A DNA stretch of 27,474 nt from Candidatus Omnitrophota bacterium (GTDB taxonomy: Bacteria; Omnitrophota; Gorgyraeia; Gorgyraeales; Gorgyraeaceae), in NCBI GenBank assembly GCA_018901615.1, contig JAHIEN010000068.1, forward strand, positions 1-27,474. Direction: 5' to 3'. Below, piece by piece: positions 6,721 through 15,179 of this stretch (positions are counted from its first letter, which is position 1; each line of letters starts with the position of its first letter). The notes under the pieces were generated by a model. It worked only from the letters and a program-made list of their open reading frames with translations. It did not search any database and was not told where the DNA came from. Both the position numbers and the translations under genes were made by a program.

Positions 6721-8363
6721 ACGGCTCCCTTACTTGCTGATGAAACAAACTTCGCGTACCTGGAGAGCCAGCCTTCTGACACCTTTGGTTTAGGCGCCTT
6801 CCATTTTTTAAGGCGTCTTTTTATTTCAGCGTCGCTGAGCGCCACATTGATACGTCTTTTTCTTATATCTATCTTGATGCAGTCATTATTCTTTATTATA
6901 GCCAAGGGACCGCGTTTTGACGCTTCAGGGGAGATGTGGCCTATGCAGGGGCCTCTTGTCCCTCCTGAAAACCTTCCGTCAGTTATAAGCGCCACGTCAT
7001 CAGAAAGGCCCATGCCGACTATAGCAGAGGTAGGAGAAAGCATCTCTCTCATGCCAGGGCCGCCATTCGGGCCTTCATATCTTATGACCACCACATTGCC
7101 TTTTTTGATCTTGTCTTTTAATATCGCGTCCATTGCCTCTTCTTCAGAGTCAAAGACCTTTGCGCGGCCCGTGAACTCCATCGCGTTCTCATGGACAGCG
7201 CCCTGTTTCACGACAGCGCCTTCAGGCGCGATATTACCTTTTAATATAGCGATGCCGCCTTCTTCTTTATAAGGATTGCCCAATGGCCTTATGATCTCTT
7301 CATCATCGACTACTGACTTAGAAGCTATATTTTTTATAGATGTCCCGCTGACCGTAGGATTGTCCTTTAATCTTGATATCAGCCTGTTTAAGACAGCTGG
7401 AATACCGCCTGCCATCTCCAGGTCTTCAAGAAAATATTCGCCTCCTGGCCTAAGGTCTGCTATCTTAGGCGTTTGGCGGCTTATACTATCGAACACGCCA
7501 AGATCAAGCTTAACGCCTGCTTCTTTTGCAATAGCTGTAAGGTGCAGCACTGTATTTGTAGACCCGCCTAATGCCATATCGACTATAATCGCGTTCAAGA
7601 ATGCCTTTTTAGTCAATATCTTTCGCGGGTTTATATTATTTTTAACGAGCTCCACTATTTTCTCGCCGCTTTCAAAAGCTATCCTGGATTTTTTGCTCGA
7701 GACTGCCAGAGATGTTGCGCAGCCCGGCAGGGACATCCCCATTGTCTCAGTCAGGCAACTCATTGTGTTTGCAGTAAAAAGTCCCTGGCAAGAACCCGGG
7801 CCAGGACAGGCATTGATTTCAAGTTCATCTAATTCTTTCCTGGATATCTCCCCTTTTTTATATTTTCCAACAGCTTCAAAGGTATCACGGACAAGGTCCA
7901 GCCTCCTGCCTTTATAGCGGCCTGTAAGCATGGGCCCTGCTGTCACGACTATAGAAGGTATGTTGATTCTCAAGCAGCCCATGAGCATGCCTGGCGTAAT
8001 CTTATCGCAATTTGTCAAAAGCACAAGCCCATCCAGGTTATACGCGCCTGCCATGGTCTCTATAGTGTCAGCTATAAGCTCCCTGGAGGCAAGCGAATAT
8101 CTCATGCCAAAGTGCCCCATTGCAATGCCGTCGCATATACCTGGCACGCCAAAAATAAATGGCTTTCCTCCGCCAGCATAGACTCCGTTCTCGATCGCCC
8201 GCTCAAGGCCCCTCATGTGCATATGGCCAGGCACCAGATCTGTAAAACTGGAAGCGATTCCAATAAACGGCTTACTTAAATCCTTGGCGCACGCACCTGT
8301 AGCGTATAATAAGGCGCGGTTGCCAACCCTGGAAATACCTTTTTTTATAATATCACTTTTCAT
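6705..8363 (-). CDS. ilvD: Dihydroxy-acid dehydratase
   Basis: Dehydrates dihydroxy acids to 2-keto acids, the third step shared by valine and isoleucine synthesis, using an Fe-S cluster. The 552-residue sequence has the family motifs CDGIAMGHFGM (77-87), LTNCDKITPGMLMG (C119) and CPGPGSCQGLFTANTMSC (C192). At the first cluster-cysteine position of the [2Fe-2S] type it instead has VPGH (44-47), as in the E. coli-like [4Fe-4S], oxygen-sensitive type, which suits an anaerobe. Its last four residues and stop lie inside the phased repeat at 6605-6720. A TGAGGA ribosome site precedes the ATG. Only 31 bases separate it from the foldase gene upstream, leaving no room for a leader-peptide attenuator or T-box. 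Confidence 0.95.
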   Translation of the reverse strand: MKSDIIKKGISRVGNRALLYATGACAKDLSKPFIGIASSFTDLVPGHMHMRGLERAIENGVYAGGGKPFIFGVPGICDGIAMGHFGMRYSLASRELIADTIETMAGAYNLDGLVLLTNCDKITPGMLMGCLRINIPSIVVTAGPMLTGRYKGRRLDLVRDTFEAVGKYKKGEISRKELDELEINACPGPGSCQGLFTANTMSCLTETMGMSLPGCATSLAVSSKKSRIAFESGEKIVELVKNNINPRKILTKKAFLNAIIVDMALGGSTNTVLHLTAIAKEAGVKLDLGVFDSISRQTPKIADLRPGGEYFLEDLEMAGGIPAVLNRLISRLKDNPTVSGTSIKNIASKSVVDDEEIIRPLGNPYKEEGGIAILKGNIAPEGAVVKQGAVHENAMEFTGRAKVFDSEEEAMDAILKDKIKKGNVVVIRYEGPNGGPGMREMLSPTSAIVGMGLSDDVALITDGRFSGGTRGPCIGHISPEASKRGPLAIIKNNDCIKIDIRKRRINVALSDAEIKRRLKKWKAPKPKVSEGWLSRYAKFVSSASKGAVLEVS

Positions 8364-8394
8364 TTTAAATCCTCAATATGCCTGGTTATTTAAA

Positions 8395-9360
8395 TTAATC
8401 TATCTTTATCTTTGCCTTTTTTCTTAACTCCTCGATTAAACTATTCAGTTTTTCCCTTTTAAGCTTATTCATCAAAAACCCTTCGACATCCTTTTCCACT
8501 TCATCATAGGTAAGGACATGCGGGGCCTTTTTATCAGTTAGCTTTAAAATATGATAACCAAATTGAGTCTCAACTACAGGGCTTACATCTCCTATCTCCA
8601 TACTGAACGCCGCGTCTTCAAAAGGCTTGACCATCTGACCCGTGCCAAAATAGCCTAAATCTCCGCCGCTCGCAGCTGAGCCATCCGCTGAATTTTCCTT
8701 TGCGAGTTCCGCGAAATCCTCGCCTGAGATAACCCTCTTTCTTAAACTTTCTATCTTCTCGCGGGCCGCATTTCTATCTTCGTCACTCGCGTCTTCTTTT
8801 ACTGGCACAAGTATATGACTGGCCCTTACCTGTTCCGGGACATTGAGTTTGTCCTGATTTTTCTCGTATTCTTCTTTTTTTGCCGCGTCGCTCACCATGA
8901 TACTATTATAGACCTTCTCATCCAGAAACTTCTTTATGGAAATGCCCTTCTCTATATCTTCTTTAAGGTCTTTTTCGTTGATACCCCTGCCTTCCAGCAT
9001 CTTTTTAAATTCCTCGTCTGAACCAAATCCCTTTTTGATATTCTCGAGCTGCTGTTCCACTTCTTTACTCAGGTTTCCCAGTTTGGCCTTTTTGCTTTCC
9101 TGATACAAAAGCTCTGCTGAAATCAACTCTTGAAGTATCTTCCCCTTAAGCTCTGCCTTTTCTTCTTCTTTAACCTCCTGGCCAAACATCTTCTGGTTCT
9201 CGACAAAATTAGTCATGGCGGCGTTCAAGGTATCTTCCTTTATGGCCTTGCCATTTACCTTTGCCGCAATTTTAGAGGCGGCCGCGTTTCCTGACCCAGC
9301 CCATAAGAAGCTGCAAATCAGTGCCGCAGCCGCCAAAAGACAAATATTCCTGCTACGCAT
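8395..9360 (-). CDS. Secreted parvulin-type peptidyl-prolyl isomerase (SurA/PrsA-like)
   Basis: Periplasmic or surface foldase that assists exported proteins through cis-trans isomerisation of prolyl bonds. The 321-residue protein starts with a signal peptide (R2/R4, hydrophobic 7-20, AxA-type cleavage near SGNAAA, 23-28). There is a cysteine at 16 but no proper lipobox, so it is probably not a lipoprotein. Residues 30-170 form a charged helical SurA-N-like chaperone region. A single parvulin domain spans about 178-276, with ASHILV (180-185), GGDLGYFGTGQMVKPFEDAAF and FGYHILKL. A highly charged tail follows. AAGGAG (9367-9372) lies six bases before the ATG, and a possible promoter sits in the gap upstream. 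SurA, PrsA and PpiC-type names cannot be separated from sequence alone. Confidence 0.9.
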   Translation of the reverse strand: MRSRNICLLAAAALICSFLWAGSGNAAASKIAAKVNGKAIKEDTLNAAMTNFVENQKMFGQEVKEEEKAELKGKILQELISAELLYQESKKAKLGNLSKEVEQQLENIKKGFGSDEEFKKMLEGRGINEKDLKEDIEKGISIKKFLDEKVYNSIMVSDAAKKEEYEKNQDKLNVPEQVRASHILVPVKEDASDEDRNAAREKIESLRKRVISGEDFAELAKENSADGSAASGGDLGYFGTGQMVKPFEDAAFSMEIGDVSPVVETQFGYHILKLTDKKAPHVLTYDEVEKDVEGFLMNKLKREKLNSLIEELRKKAKIKID

Positions 9361-9410
9361 TTTGTTCTCCTTCCGTTTAATGGTAACTGTCTCTAAGCAT
9401 ATTGTCTTAT

Positions 9411-9438
9411 ATTATCTCATTTTACTAAAATATTACAA
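9411..9438 (-). promoter_or_regulatory. Possible sigma-70-type promoter for foldase-ilv-leu genes
   Basis: On the minus strand, TTGTAA (9433-9438) and GATAAT (9411-9416) are separated by 16 bases. They match the -35 and -10 consensus at four of six and five of six positions. The 85-base AT-rich gap after greA is one of the few gaps in the window without an obvious repeat, and it precedes a gene with a strong ribosome site. AT-rich spacers produce such matches by chance, so this is tentative. Confidence 0.35.
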
Positions 9439-9445
9439 TACAATT

Positions 9446-9919
9446 TTATCTGGAAATGTCCATTACCTTATATTTTAATGTCCCGGCAGGGATCTTTATA
9501 TCAACCACCTCTCCCTTTTTCTTGCCTAAAAAGGCCTTGCCCACAGGGGATGAAATGGAAATCTTACCTGCTCCAAAATCCGCTTCATCTTCTGTCACAA
9601 GCTGATAGGTTATATCTTCTCCAGAATCTATGTCTTTAAGCTTTACTGTGGCTCCCACATAGGCCTTGTCCGTAGATATGCTTTTCTCATCGATTATTCT
9701 GGCAGCGGAAAGCTTGGTCTCAAGCTCATGGATCCTTTTCTCATTTACTGCCTGTGCCTGTTTTGCGGAATCATATTCTGCGTTCTCGCTTAGATCGCCC
9801 AGGAGCCTGGCCTTTTCAAGGCTGGACGCTATCTCCCTGCGCTTCGGGCCCTTTAACTCTTTAAGCTGTTTGTTGAGCTTTTCGTAACCTTCCTTTGTCA
9901 AAAATATATTATCTGACAT
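9446..9919 (-). CDS. greA: Transcription elongation factor GreA
   Basis: Enters the RNA polymerase secondary channel and stimulates cleavage of backtracked transcripts. The 157-residue length is typical. The N-terminal coiled coil covers about residues 5-77, and its tip GDLSENAEYDSAK carries the acidic residues D42 and E45 that help coordinate catalytic magnesium. The C-terminal FKBP-like domain (about 80-157) contains SSPVGKAFLGKKKGEVVDIKIP. A strong AAGGAAGG precedes the ATG within the 14-base gap after alr. Confidence 0.96.
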   Translation of the reverse strand: MSDNIFLTKEGYEKLNKQLKELKGPKRREIASSLEKARLLGDLSENAEYDSAKQAQAVNEKRIHELETKLSAARIIDEKSISTDKAYVGATVKLKDIDSGEDITYQLVTEDEADFGAGKISISSPVGKAFLGKKKGEVVDIKIPAGTLKYKVMDISR

Positions 9920-9933
9920 AAAATGAGCCTTCC

Positions 9934-11052
9934 TTAAGTTTTATACATCCTGGGGACACGTCTTCCAATATTACAGACTATCTCGTATGGAATAGTATAT
10001 ACAAGACCGGCCAGTTCTTCAACCTTTATGTTATCTTTACCCTGTCTCCCTATTAAAACTACCTCGTCACCTACCTCAGCGCCTTTTATATGCCCTACAT
10101 ACACCATGGCCATATCCATGCATATCTTACCTACAACCGGCGCGCGCCTGCCTCTTATTAAAACATCCGCTCTGTTTGACAGATGGCGCTGATAACCATC
10201 TCCGTATCCAACCGGGATCGTAGCAACCTTTGTATCTTCATTGGTAATATACGAGCGGCCATAACTTACGCTCCTACCCTTTGGCACTGACTTTATATGG
10301 ACGATTTTAGTCTTAAGGCTTAAGGCCGGTTTAAGATTCAGGCTGTTTAATAAATCCCCTCTGGGATGCAGGCCATACACAATCAATCCAGGCCTCACCA
10401 TATTCATATGGGCCTCTTTAAAATCTATAAGGGCCATGCTGTTTGAAGCATGTCTTACAGGTATGTCTATACCCTGGTTTCTGAGGTCTTCTAAAAACGC
10501 GTTGAATATCCTTATCTGGTTTAATGTAAAAGCCTTATCGTCTTCCGCGCTTGGAAAATGCGTAAATATACCGTCTATGCTAATATTATCCATCAAGGTG
10601 ATCTTTTTTATAAATTCGATGGCCTCTTCATGCCAGAAACCCAGCCTGCCCATGCCTGTGTCAATATTTATGTGCACCTTTACATTTTTTCTCTTTTTCT
10701 TGCTAATCCTTGAGAGCAGCGTGGGAACGCGTAAGTCAGAGATCGTCTGTATCACATTAAACTTTAATACGCCCTCTGCCTCCTCAGGCAGGATAGCCCC
10801 TAGAGAGAGTATTTTGCTTTTTATTCCTGCCTGGCGGAGCTCACGCGCCTCGTCGAGTGACGCTACTCCCAGATATTCAACGCCTTCATTGACCAGGATC
10901 CTTGAGATCTGTTCCATGCCATGGCCATACGCGTCTGCTTTTACCACACCTAGTATCTTAATGTCCCGGCCGATTAGTTGTCTTATCCTGCGCATATTAT
11001 GGCGTATAGCGCCTAAATCGATCTCCGCAAAAGTAGGCCTGTAAAACTTCAT
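9934..11052 (-). CDS. alr: Alanine racemase (PLP-dependent)
   Basis: Interconverts L- and D-alanine for peptidoglycan synthesis. From the ATG at 11052 the protein has 372 residues. The PLP lysine is K38 in VVKADAYGHG, and the second catalytic base is Y264 in SVSYGRSY; DTGMGRLGF, HASNSMA, VRPGLIVYG and CMDM are also present. The start at 11052 overlaps the tsaB stop as ATGA and matches the family start (FYRPTFAEIDLGAI). An upstream ATG at 11067 lies deeper inside tsaB and is less likely. Translational coupling to tsaB is implied. Confidence 0.95.
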   Translation of the reverse strand: MKFYRPTFAEIDLGAIRHNMRRIRQLIGRDIKILGVVKADAYGHGMEQISRILVNEGVEYLGVASLDEARELRQAGIKSKILSLGAILPEEAEGVLKFNVIQTISDLRVPTLLSRISKKKRKNVKVHINIDTGMGRLGFWHEEAIEFIKKITLMDNISIDGIFTHFPSAEDDKAFTLNQIRIFNAFLEDLRNQGIDIPVRHASNSMALIDFKEAHMNMVRPGLIVYGLHPRGDLLNSLNLKPALSLKTKIVHIKSVPKGRSVSYGRSYITNEDTKVATIPVGYGDGYQRHLSNRADVLIRGRRAPVVGKICMDMAMVYVGHIKGAEVGDEVVLIGRQGKDNIKVEELAGLVYTIPYEIVCNIGRRVPRMYKT

Positions 11053-11723
11053 TTTCTCACCTGGCAATCTTTTGGATATAGGTAGATCGGTTTTAATTTA
11101 CTCAAGTCTGATTTTTTACCTTTTCTGATTTTTTTGATCCCAAGCTTTATAAGATTACCTGCCCTGGGATACCAGTATTCTTCTTCCAAAAACACAGACC
11201 CCTTGTTTAGCTTTTCTATATCCGGCCTGTAAAGTTCTAAGCCGTCCCCTAAAAAAATCGCGGGGCCTTTTACCTTTTTCATGAGCTTATCAATGGGCAG
11301 CAAGAGGTGATCTGTCTTCTTGATAATATGGCTTTGTCTTTTTTTATATACAGCGCTATAGACCCGGCCGCGTTTCGCATCTATGACGGGGACGATTGAT
11401 TCTGTATCTGCTTCAGCATTAAAGGCCATGGCATCGATACTCGGCACTCCTATGCACGGTTTTTGAGTGGCGATGCCAAAGCCTTTGACCGCGCTCACTC
11501 CTATGCGCAGGCCTGTAAATGAACCAGGGCCCAACCCTATGATAAAACCGTCCACTGCTTTTATAGACACACCGGCCCTTTCCAGCAATCCTTGAATTTT
11601 AGGTATTAAAAAACTTGAGTGCCTTCTCTCAAGTATGTGATTTTCCTCAGCTATGATATCATCATCCTGACTCAAGGCGATACTCAAGACTCTAGAACTG
11701 GTATCAATGCCTAAGATCTTCAA
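11049..11723 (-). CDS. tsaB: tRNA threonylcarbamoyladenosine biosynthesis protein TsaB
   Basis: Actin-like/ASKHA-fold partner that scaffolds TsaD and TsaE in t6A37 tRNA modification. The 224-residue protein begins KILGIDTSSRVLSIAL and has the family signature GLGPGSFTGLRIGVSAVKGF, followed by VIDAKRGRVYSAVY. It overlaps tsaE by 20 bases and alr by 4. The thiL-tsaE-tsaB order is known from Bacillus, where rimI and tsaD follow; here neither follows, so tsaD must lie elsewhere. Confidence 0.93.
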   Translation of the reverse strand: MKILGIDTSSRVLSIALSQDDDIIAEENHILERRHSSFLIPKIQGLLERAGVSIKAVDGFIIGLGPGSFTGLRIGVSAVKGFGIATQKPCIGVPSIDAMAFNAEADTESIVPVIDAKRGRVYSAVYKKRQSHIIKKTDHLLLPIDKLMKKVKGPAIFLGDGLELYRPDIEKLNKGSVFLEEEYWYPRAGNLIKLGIKKIRKGKKSDLSKLKPIYLYPKDCQVRK

Positions 11724-12138
11724 TCTCTACCTCTCTTTTATCTTTGCCCTTAATCGTAAACCTCACTGATATATTTTTTTTCGGGAGTATGGACTTAAGT
11801 TTTTCTGCCCATTCTATAATAGTTACGCCATCTCCGTACATGTACTCTTCTATTGCGATATCCTCTATATCCCTGAGGATATCCAGCCTGTAGAGATCCA
11901 TGTGATACAAAGGAATTCTGCCCTGGTATTCCTTTATCAAGACAAAAGTGGGACTGTTTATATGCATGGCCTCTTTTATAGCCAGGCCCATGCCAACGCC
12001 TTTCACAAACGTGGTCTTGCCGCTGCCAAGGTCTCCATAAAGCGCAACGACATCACCCCTGGACAGATCTTTTGCCAGTGTTTCCCCCAGTTTTATTGTC
12101 TCTTCAGCGCTATGCGTTATCATATCATACAAGACCAT
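11704..12138 (-). CDS. tsaE: tRNA threonylcarbamoyladenosine biosynthesis ATPase TsaE
   Basis: Small P-loop ATPase required for turnover of the TsaBD complex during t6A synthesis. At 144 residues it is standard length. It shows the Walker A motif GDLGSGKTT (35-43), the SPTFVLIKEY switch region, HMDLYRL and the terminal IIEWAEKL. An internal ATG at residue 6 (MITHSAEET) is an alternative start. The gene begins three bases after the thiL stop. Confidence 0.94.
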   Translation of the reverse strand: MVLYDMITHSAEETIKLGETLAKDLSRGDVVALYGDLGSGKTTFVKGVGMGLAIKEAMHINSPTFVLIKEYQGRIPLYHMDLYRLDILRDIEDIAIEEYMYGDGVTIIEWAEKLKSILPKKNISVRFTIKGKDKREVEIEDLRH

Positions 12139-12141
12139 GTC

Positions 12142-13044
12142 TTAAAAATGCGCGTAGCCTTTGATCTTCTGTTTTTGTTTTTTATTGTCTTTTGAGATCA
12201 GGCACAGACATTTGCAATCTTTACAGATATGTCCTATCTTTGAAAGTCTTGTTCTGAACGGCCATTTTTTAATGAGCCTATCCGCTGTTCTGTTTGAGAC
12301 AGTGAAAATGAGTTCAAAATCCTCGCCATCCACTATAGCTGTTTTAAAATTTTTTGCGTCTCGGGAAATCGGTATATCTTTTTCATGAATAACAGCCCCT
12401 GCCCTGCTTGACTCTAAGATATGACCAAGGTCTGCGATAAGACCATCAGAGACGTCTATCATAGAATGAATCTTATAACTTTTTACGAGAAAACCCGCTT
12501 CTTTGACGCGCGGCGTAAAATTTAGGTGTCTCTTATTCAGCGAACCGCCTATGGCCCCTGTCACAAAAATTACATCGCCTGGCCTGGCGCCATTACGTAA
12601 AACCAGGCTGGCTTTTTCGACTTCTCCGGTAAGCGCGATATTTATAACTATCTTTTTAGATCTTACGGTATCTCCGCCCACCAGGTCTATTTTAAATTTT
12701 CCCGCGATCTCTCTTATACCCCTGTATAACCCGTCAACAAAATCCAGGCTCAACGACGGAGGTACGCCTAAAGAAATAACAGCTGCCAAGGGTATTCCTC
12801 CCATTGCCGCTATGTCGCTTACATTCACTGACATGGATTTTTTGCCTATGAGATACCCTCCTGAAGACTTCAGAAAGTGCCTGCCTTCGATAAGCATGTC
12901 AGTGGTAAACAAGAGGTGTCTGTCTTTTTTATATCTTAAGACAGCTGCGTCATCTCCTATGCCTTTTACTACGCAAGCGGAAAGCTTTATGCGCCTTGAA
13001 AGCCTCTTTATGAGATTAAATTCTCCTAAATCCCTTAATATCAT
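12142..13044 (-). CDS. thiL: Thiamine-monophosphate kinase
   Basis: Phosphorylates thiamine monophosphate to the active diphosphate, the cofactor also needed by IlvB in this window. The 300-residue protein follows the ThiL/PurM-like pattern: GIGDDAAVL with D31-D32, TTDMLIEGRHF with D49, VNVSDIAAMGG (D77), GGDTVRS (D125), MIDVSDGL and GEDFELIFTV. The start overlaps the 3' end of mtnA by 29 bases; MILRDLGEFNLIKRL matches the usual ThiL beginning, so the overlap is probably real. Near the C-terminus it has a compact cysteine group, C274, C277, C279 and C281 after H272, which I do not associate with the family. No other thiamine gene is present. Confidence 0.92.
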   Translation of the reverse strand: MILRDLGEFNLIKRLSRRIKLSACVVKGIGDDAAVLRYKKDRHLLFTTDMLIEGRHFLKSSGGYLIGKKSMSVNVSDIAAMGGIPLAAVISLGVPPSLSLDFVDGLYRGIREIAGKFKIDLVGGDTVRSKKIVINIALTGEVEKASLVLRNGARPGDVIFVTGAIGGSLNKRHLNFTPRVKEAGFLVKSYKIHSMIDVSDGLIADLGHILESSRAGAVIHEKDIPISRDAKNFKTAIVDGEDFELIFTVSNRTADRLIKKWPFRTRLSKIGHICKDCKCLCLISKDNKKQKQKIKGYAHF

Positions 13045-14041
13045 ATACGCCTGATTCTGTTATTATAGCTGTTATAAGTCGGGCCGGGGTTACATCAAAC
13101 GCCGGGTTATACACCTTCGCCTTGATTGGGGCAGTCTGTTTAGCGCCTACATAAATCAATTCTTCTCTTTTTCTCTCTTCTATGGGGATGTCTTTCCCTG
13201 TCTTTATATTATGGTCTATGGTCGAGCTCGGTGCCGCTATATAGAAAGGTATGTTGTGGTATTTTGCCAGAACGGCAAGGCCATAAGTCCCTATCTTATT
13301 GGCTGCGTCGCCATTTCTGGCAATCCTGTCAGCCCCCACAATAATCTTTGTAACGCCTTTATTTATTATGGTACTTGCCGCCATGTCATCGCATATAAGA
13401 ATCGCGTCTATTCCATTTTTCATGAGTTCCCACATGGTGAGACGCGAGCCCTGCATGAGCGGCCTGGTCTCATCCGCGTACACCTTGAACTTCTTGCCCT
13501 TTTTTTTAGCCTCATAAAAAATAGACAGCGCCGTGCCATGGCCTGCTGTGGCAAGCATACCCGCGTTACAATGTGTCAAGACAATGTCTTTGTCCTTTAT
13601 TAGACGTGCGCCGTTCCTGCCAATGGCACGGCACATATCCTGGTCTTCTTTCAGAATAGAAAGCGCCTCTTTTAATAATAATCTTTTGATTTCCTGGAGA
13701 CTCATATCCACTGACAGACGGGAAAAAACATCTTCCATGCGTTTCATGGCCCAGAAAAGATTTACAGCAGTTGGCCTTGTCGCCTTTAATTTAATAGCCG
13801 AACTAGCCAGGACTTTTTTTAAGCCTGCCATGGTCCTGGACCTTGAGTTTATAGCTGACAACGCATAGCCCAATGCTACTGAAACTCCTATAAGCGGCGC
13901 GCCGCGCAGTCTCAAATTTTTTATCGCCTCACAAAGCGTATCAATATCCATGCACCTTACGTATTTCAAACGCGAAGGCAATTTTGTCTGATCGATAAAT
14001 ATTATCTTGTTAGCTTTCCATTTTATAGGCTCTAATAACAT
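13016..14041 (-). CDS. mtnA: S-methyl-5-thioribose-1-phosphate isomerase
   Basis: Isomerises methylthioribose 1-phosphate to methylthioribulose 1-phosphate, either in methionine salvage or in an anaerobic shunt. The 341-residue protein belongs to the eIF2B-alpha-like family and keeps the catalytic pair C158 (in THCNAGMLATAGHGTA) and D238 (in GADRIARNGDAANKIGT), plus RLRGAPLIGV and YADETRPLMQGSR. A good AAGGAAGG ribosome site precedes the ATG. No other salvage gene (mtnB, mtnK, mtnP) is in the window. Ribose-1,5-bisphosphate isomerase is a related alternative but is less likely. Confidence 0.9.
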   Translation of the reverse strand: MLLEPIKWKANKIIFIDQTKLPSRLKYVRCMDIDTLCEAIKNLRLRGAPLIGVSVALGYALSAINSRSRTMAGLKKVLASSAIKLKATRPTAVNLFWAMKRMEDVFSRLSVDMSLQEIKRLLLKEALSILKEDQDMCRAIGRNGARLIKDKDIVLTHCNAGMLATAGHGTALSIFYEAKKKGKKFKVYADETRPLMQGSRLTMWELMKNGIDAILICDDMAASTIINKGVTKIIVGADRIARNGDAANKIGTYGLAVLAKYHNIPFYIAAPSSTIDHNIKTGKDIPIEERKREELIYVGAKQTAPIKAKVYNPAFDVTPARLITAIITESGVYDIKGFRRI

Positions 14042-14075
14042 GGGTAAATTCCTTCCTTACGCGGGTTTGATATTA

Positions 14076-15179
14076 TTATAACCCAAATAACCTTGCTAGG
14101 ATATTTCGTCTTAACTCCACAGCATTATATGGGCATACCTCATGACAGCACATGCATCTTATGCATTTTTTAGAATCTATTCTTGAAATTTTATCATCTA
14201 TGGTAATGGCGGACACGGGGCATGTCTTGGCGCAGATCATGCATTTTTTACACAGGCCTTCATTTATACGCAGGCCAAATTTGATCAAGCCTGTCAATAG
14301 CCGTACGACCGGGCCAGGAATGGCTGATAACATCGTTGAGGCTGGAAGCCTGAATCCTTGAATCATATTTTTCTCAAGACTTTCTCCAACGATCTCGATA
14401 TCTTTCAGATCCGCTTGCCCCAAACTTCTCTTCGCTGCCTGCTTTATTGTTGCTATCTTAAAAGGGTCGATTCCTATTAAACCGGAAAACACGCTATCCA
14501 CTGCCACGCTGTCTTCGCCGGCTATCAAAAGTCCGACATCCCTCAGGGTTCCAGAGGCTGGGCCATTGCCATGCATTGCCACGATACCGTCCATTAAAAC
14601 AAGACATGGCTTAACAGCCTGAAAGACATCCACTATCACGCACGCAAAATCATCCGGCCTTGGGAATCTTTTATGTAATTGAGATTTGTTAAGTCCTGTG
14701 ACCGCGCCGTACATATTTTTAATAGCTCCTGTCATTGTCATCAGGCTGTGCGTCTTCATCTTAGGGATAGATATTATCTTATCGCATTCAAAAAAATAAG
14801 AGGCTATCGGCATGCCCTGAACCATTTTAACATCCTTGACATCAAGACACTCCAAACCTTCTTCTTTTGCCATGTCCAGCAAGCCAGAACCTTCATAGGC
14901 CTGTCTGGCTGTAATAGACCCGCCTGGGTTATCGCCTATCACAGGAATAGCGCCTTGTTTTTTTACAAGCCTGGCGCACGCCCTGATGACCTCGATGTGA
15001 GTGTTCACCCCGTGTTCAGGAGGCCTCGAAGAAAGCATATTTGGTTTTAAGAGCACTCTTTCGCCATTTTTAATAAATGCGTCGAGCCCGCCTAAAAGTT
15101 CAAAGGCCCTCTCTGAAGCAGCCTGAACCGTGTCAATGTCATATGTGCCGCATTTTACAATAGAGACCCTGGTCTTCAC
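14076..15179 (-). CDS. DUF362 protein with C-terminal 2x[4Fe-4S] ferredoxin domain
   Basis: The biochemical role is not established. The DUF362 region covers about residues 1-290: VLLKPNMLS (43-51), the GDNPGG stretch, and KIISIPKMKTHSLMTMTGAIKNMYG are hallmark segments of the family. The C-terminal domain has two cluster motifs, CKKCMICAKTCP and CIRCMCCHEVCP, predicting two [4Fe-4S] clusters. There is no signal peptide, so a cytoplasmic redox role is likely. It starts with GTG (15177-15179), overlapping the CPBP gene stop as GTGA, which implies translational coupling between the two. Confidence 0.88.
   Translation of the reverse strand: MKTRVSIVKCGTYDIDTVQAASERAFELLGGLDAFIKNGERVLLKPNMLSSRPPEHGVNTHIEVIRACARLVKKQGAIPVIGDNPGGSITARQAYEGSGLLDMAKEEGLECLDVKDVKMVQGMPIASYFFECDKIISIPKMKTHSLMTMTGAIKNMYGAVTGLNKSQLHKRFPRPDDFACVIVDVFQAVKPCLVLMDGIVAMHGNGPASGTLRDVGLLIAGEDSVAVDSVFSGLIGIDPFKIATIKQAAKRSLGQADLKDIEIVGESLEKNMIQGFRLPASTMLSAIPGPVVRLLTGLIKFGLRINEGLCKKCMICAKTCPVSAITIDDKISRIDSKKCIRCMCCHEVCPYNAVELRRNILARLFGL

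Noticed and set aside
7276..7917. Long plus-strand open frame (213 codons) opposite ilvD
   Set aside because: It lies wholly antisense to a clear ilvD with all motifs; the translation has no recognisable domain and no ribosome site. It is a frame shadow.
6705..8363. Broken ilvD lacking a cluster cysteine
   Set aside because: The VPGH at 44-47 without cysteine is the normal state of the E. coli-like [4Fe-4S] type, and other motifs are intact.
10436..11044. Long plus-strand open frame (202 codons) opposite alr
   Set aside because: It is antisense to the well-supported alanine racemase, its serine/leucine-rich composition is typical of reverse-strand reading, and it matches no family.
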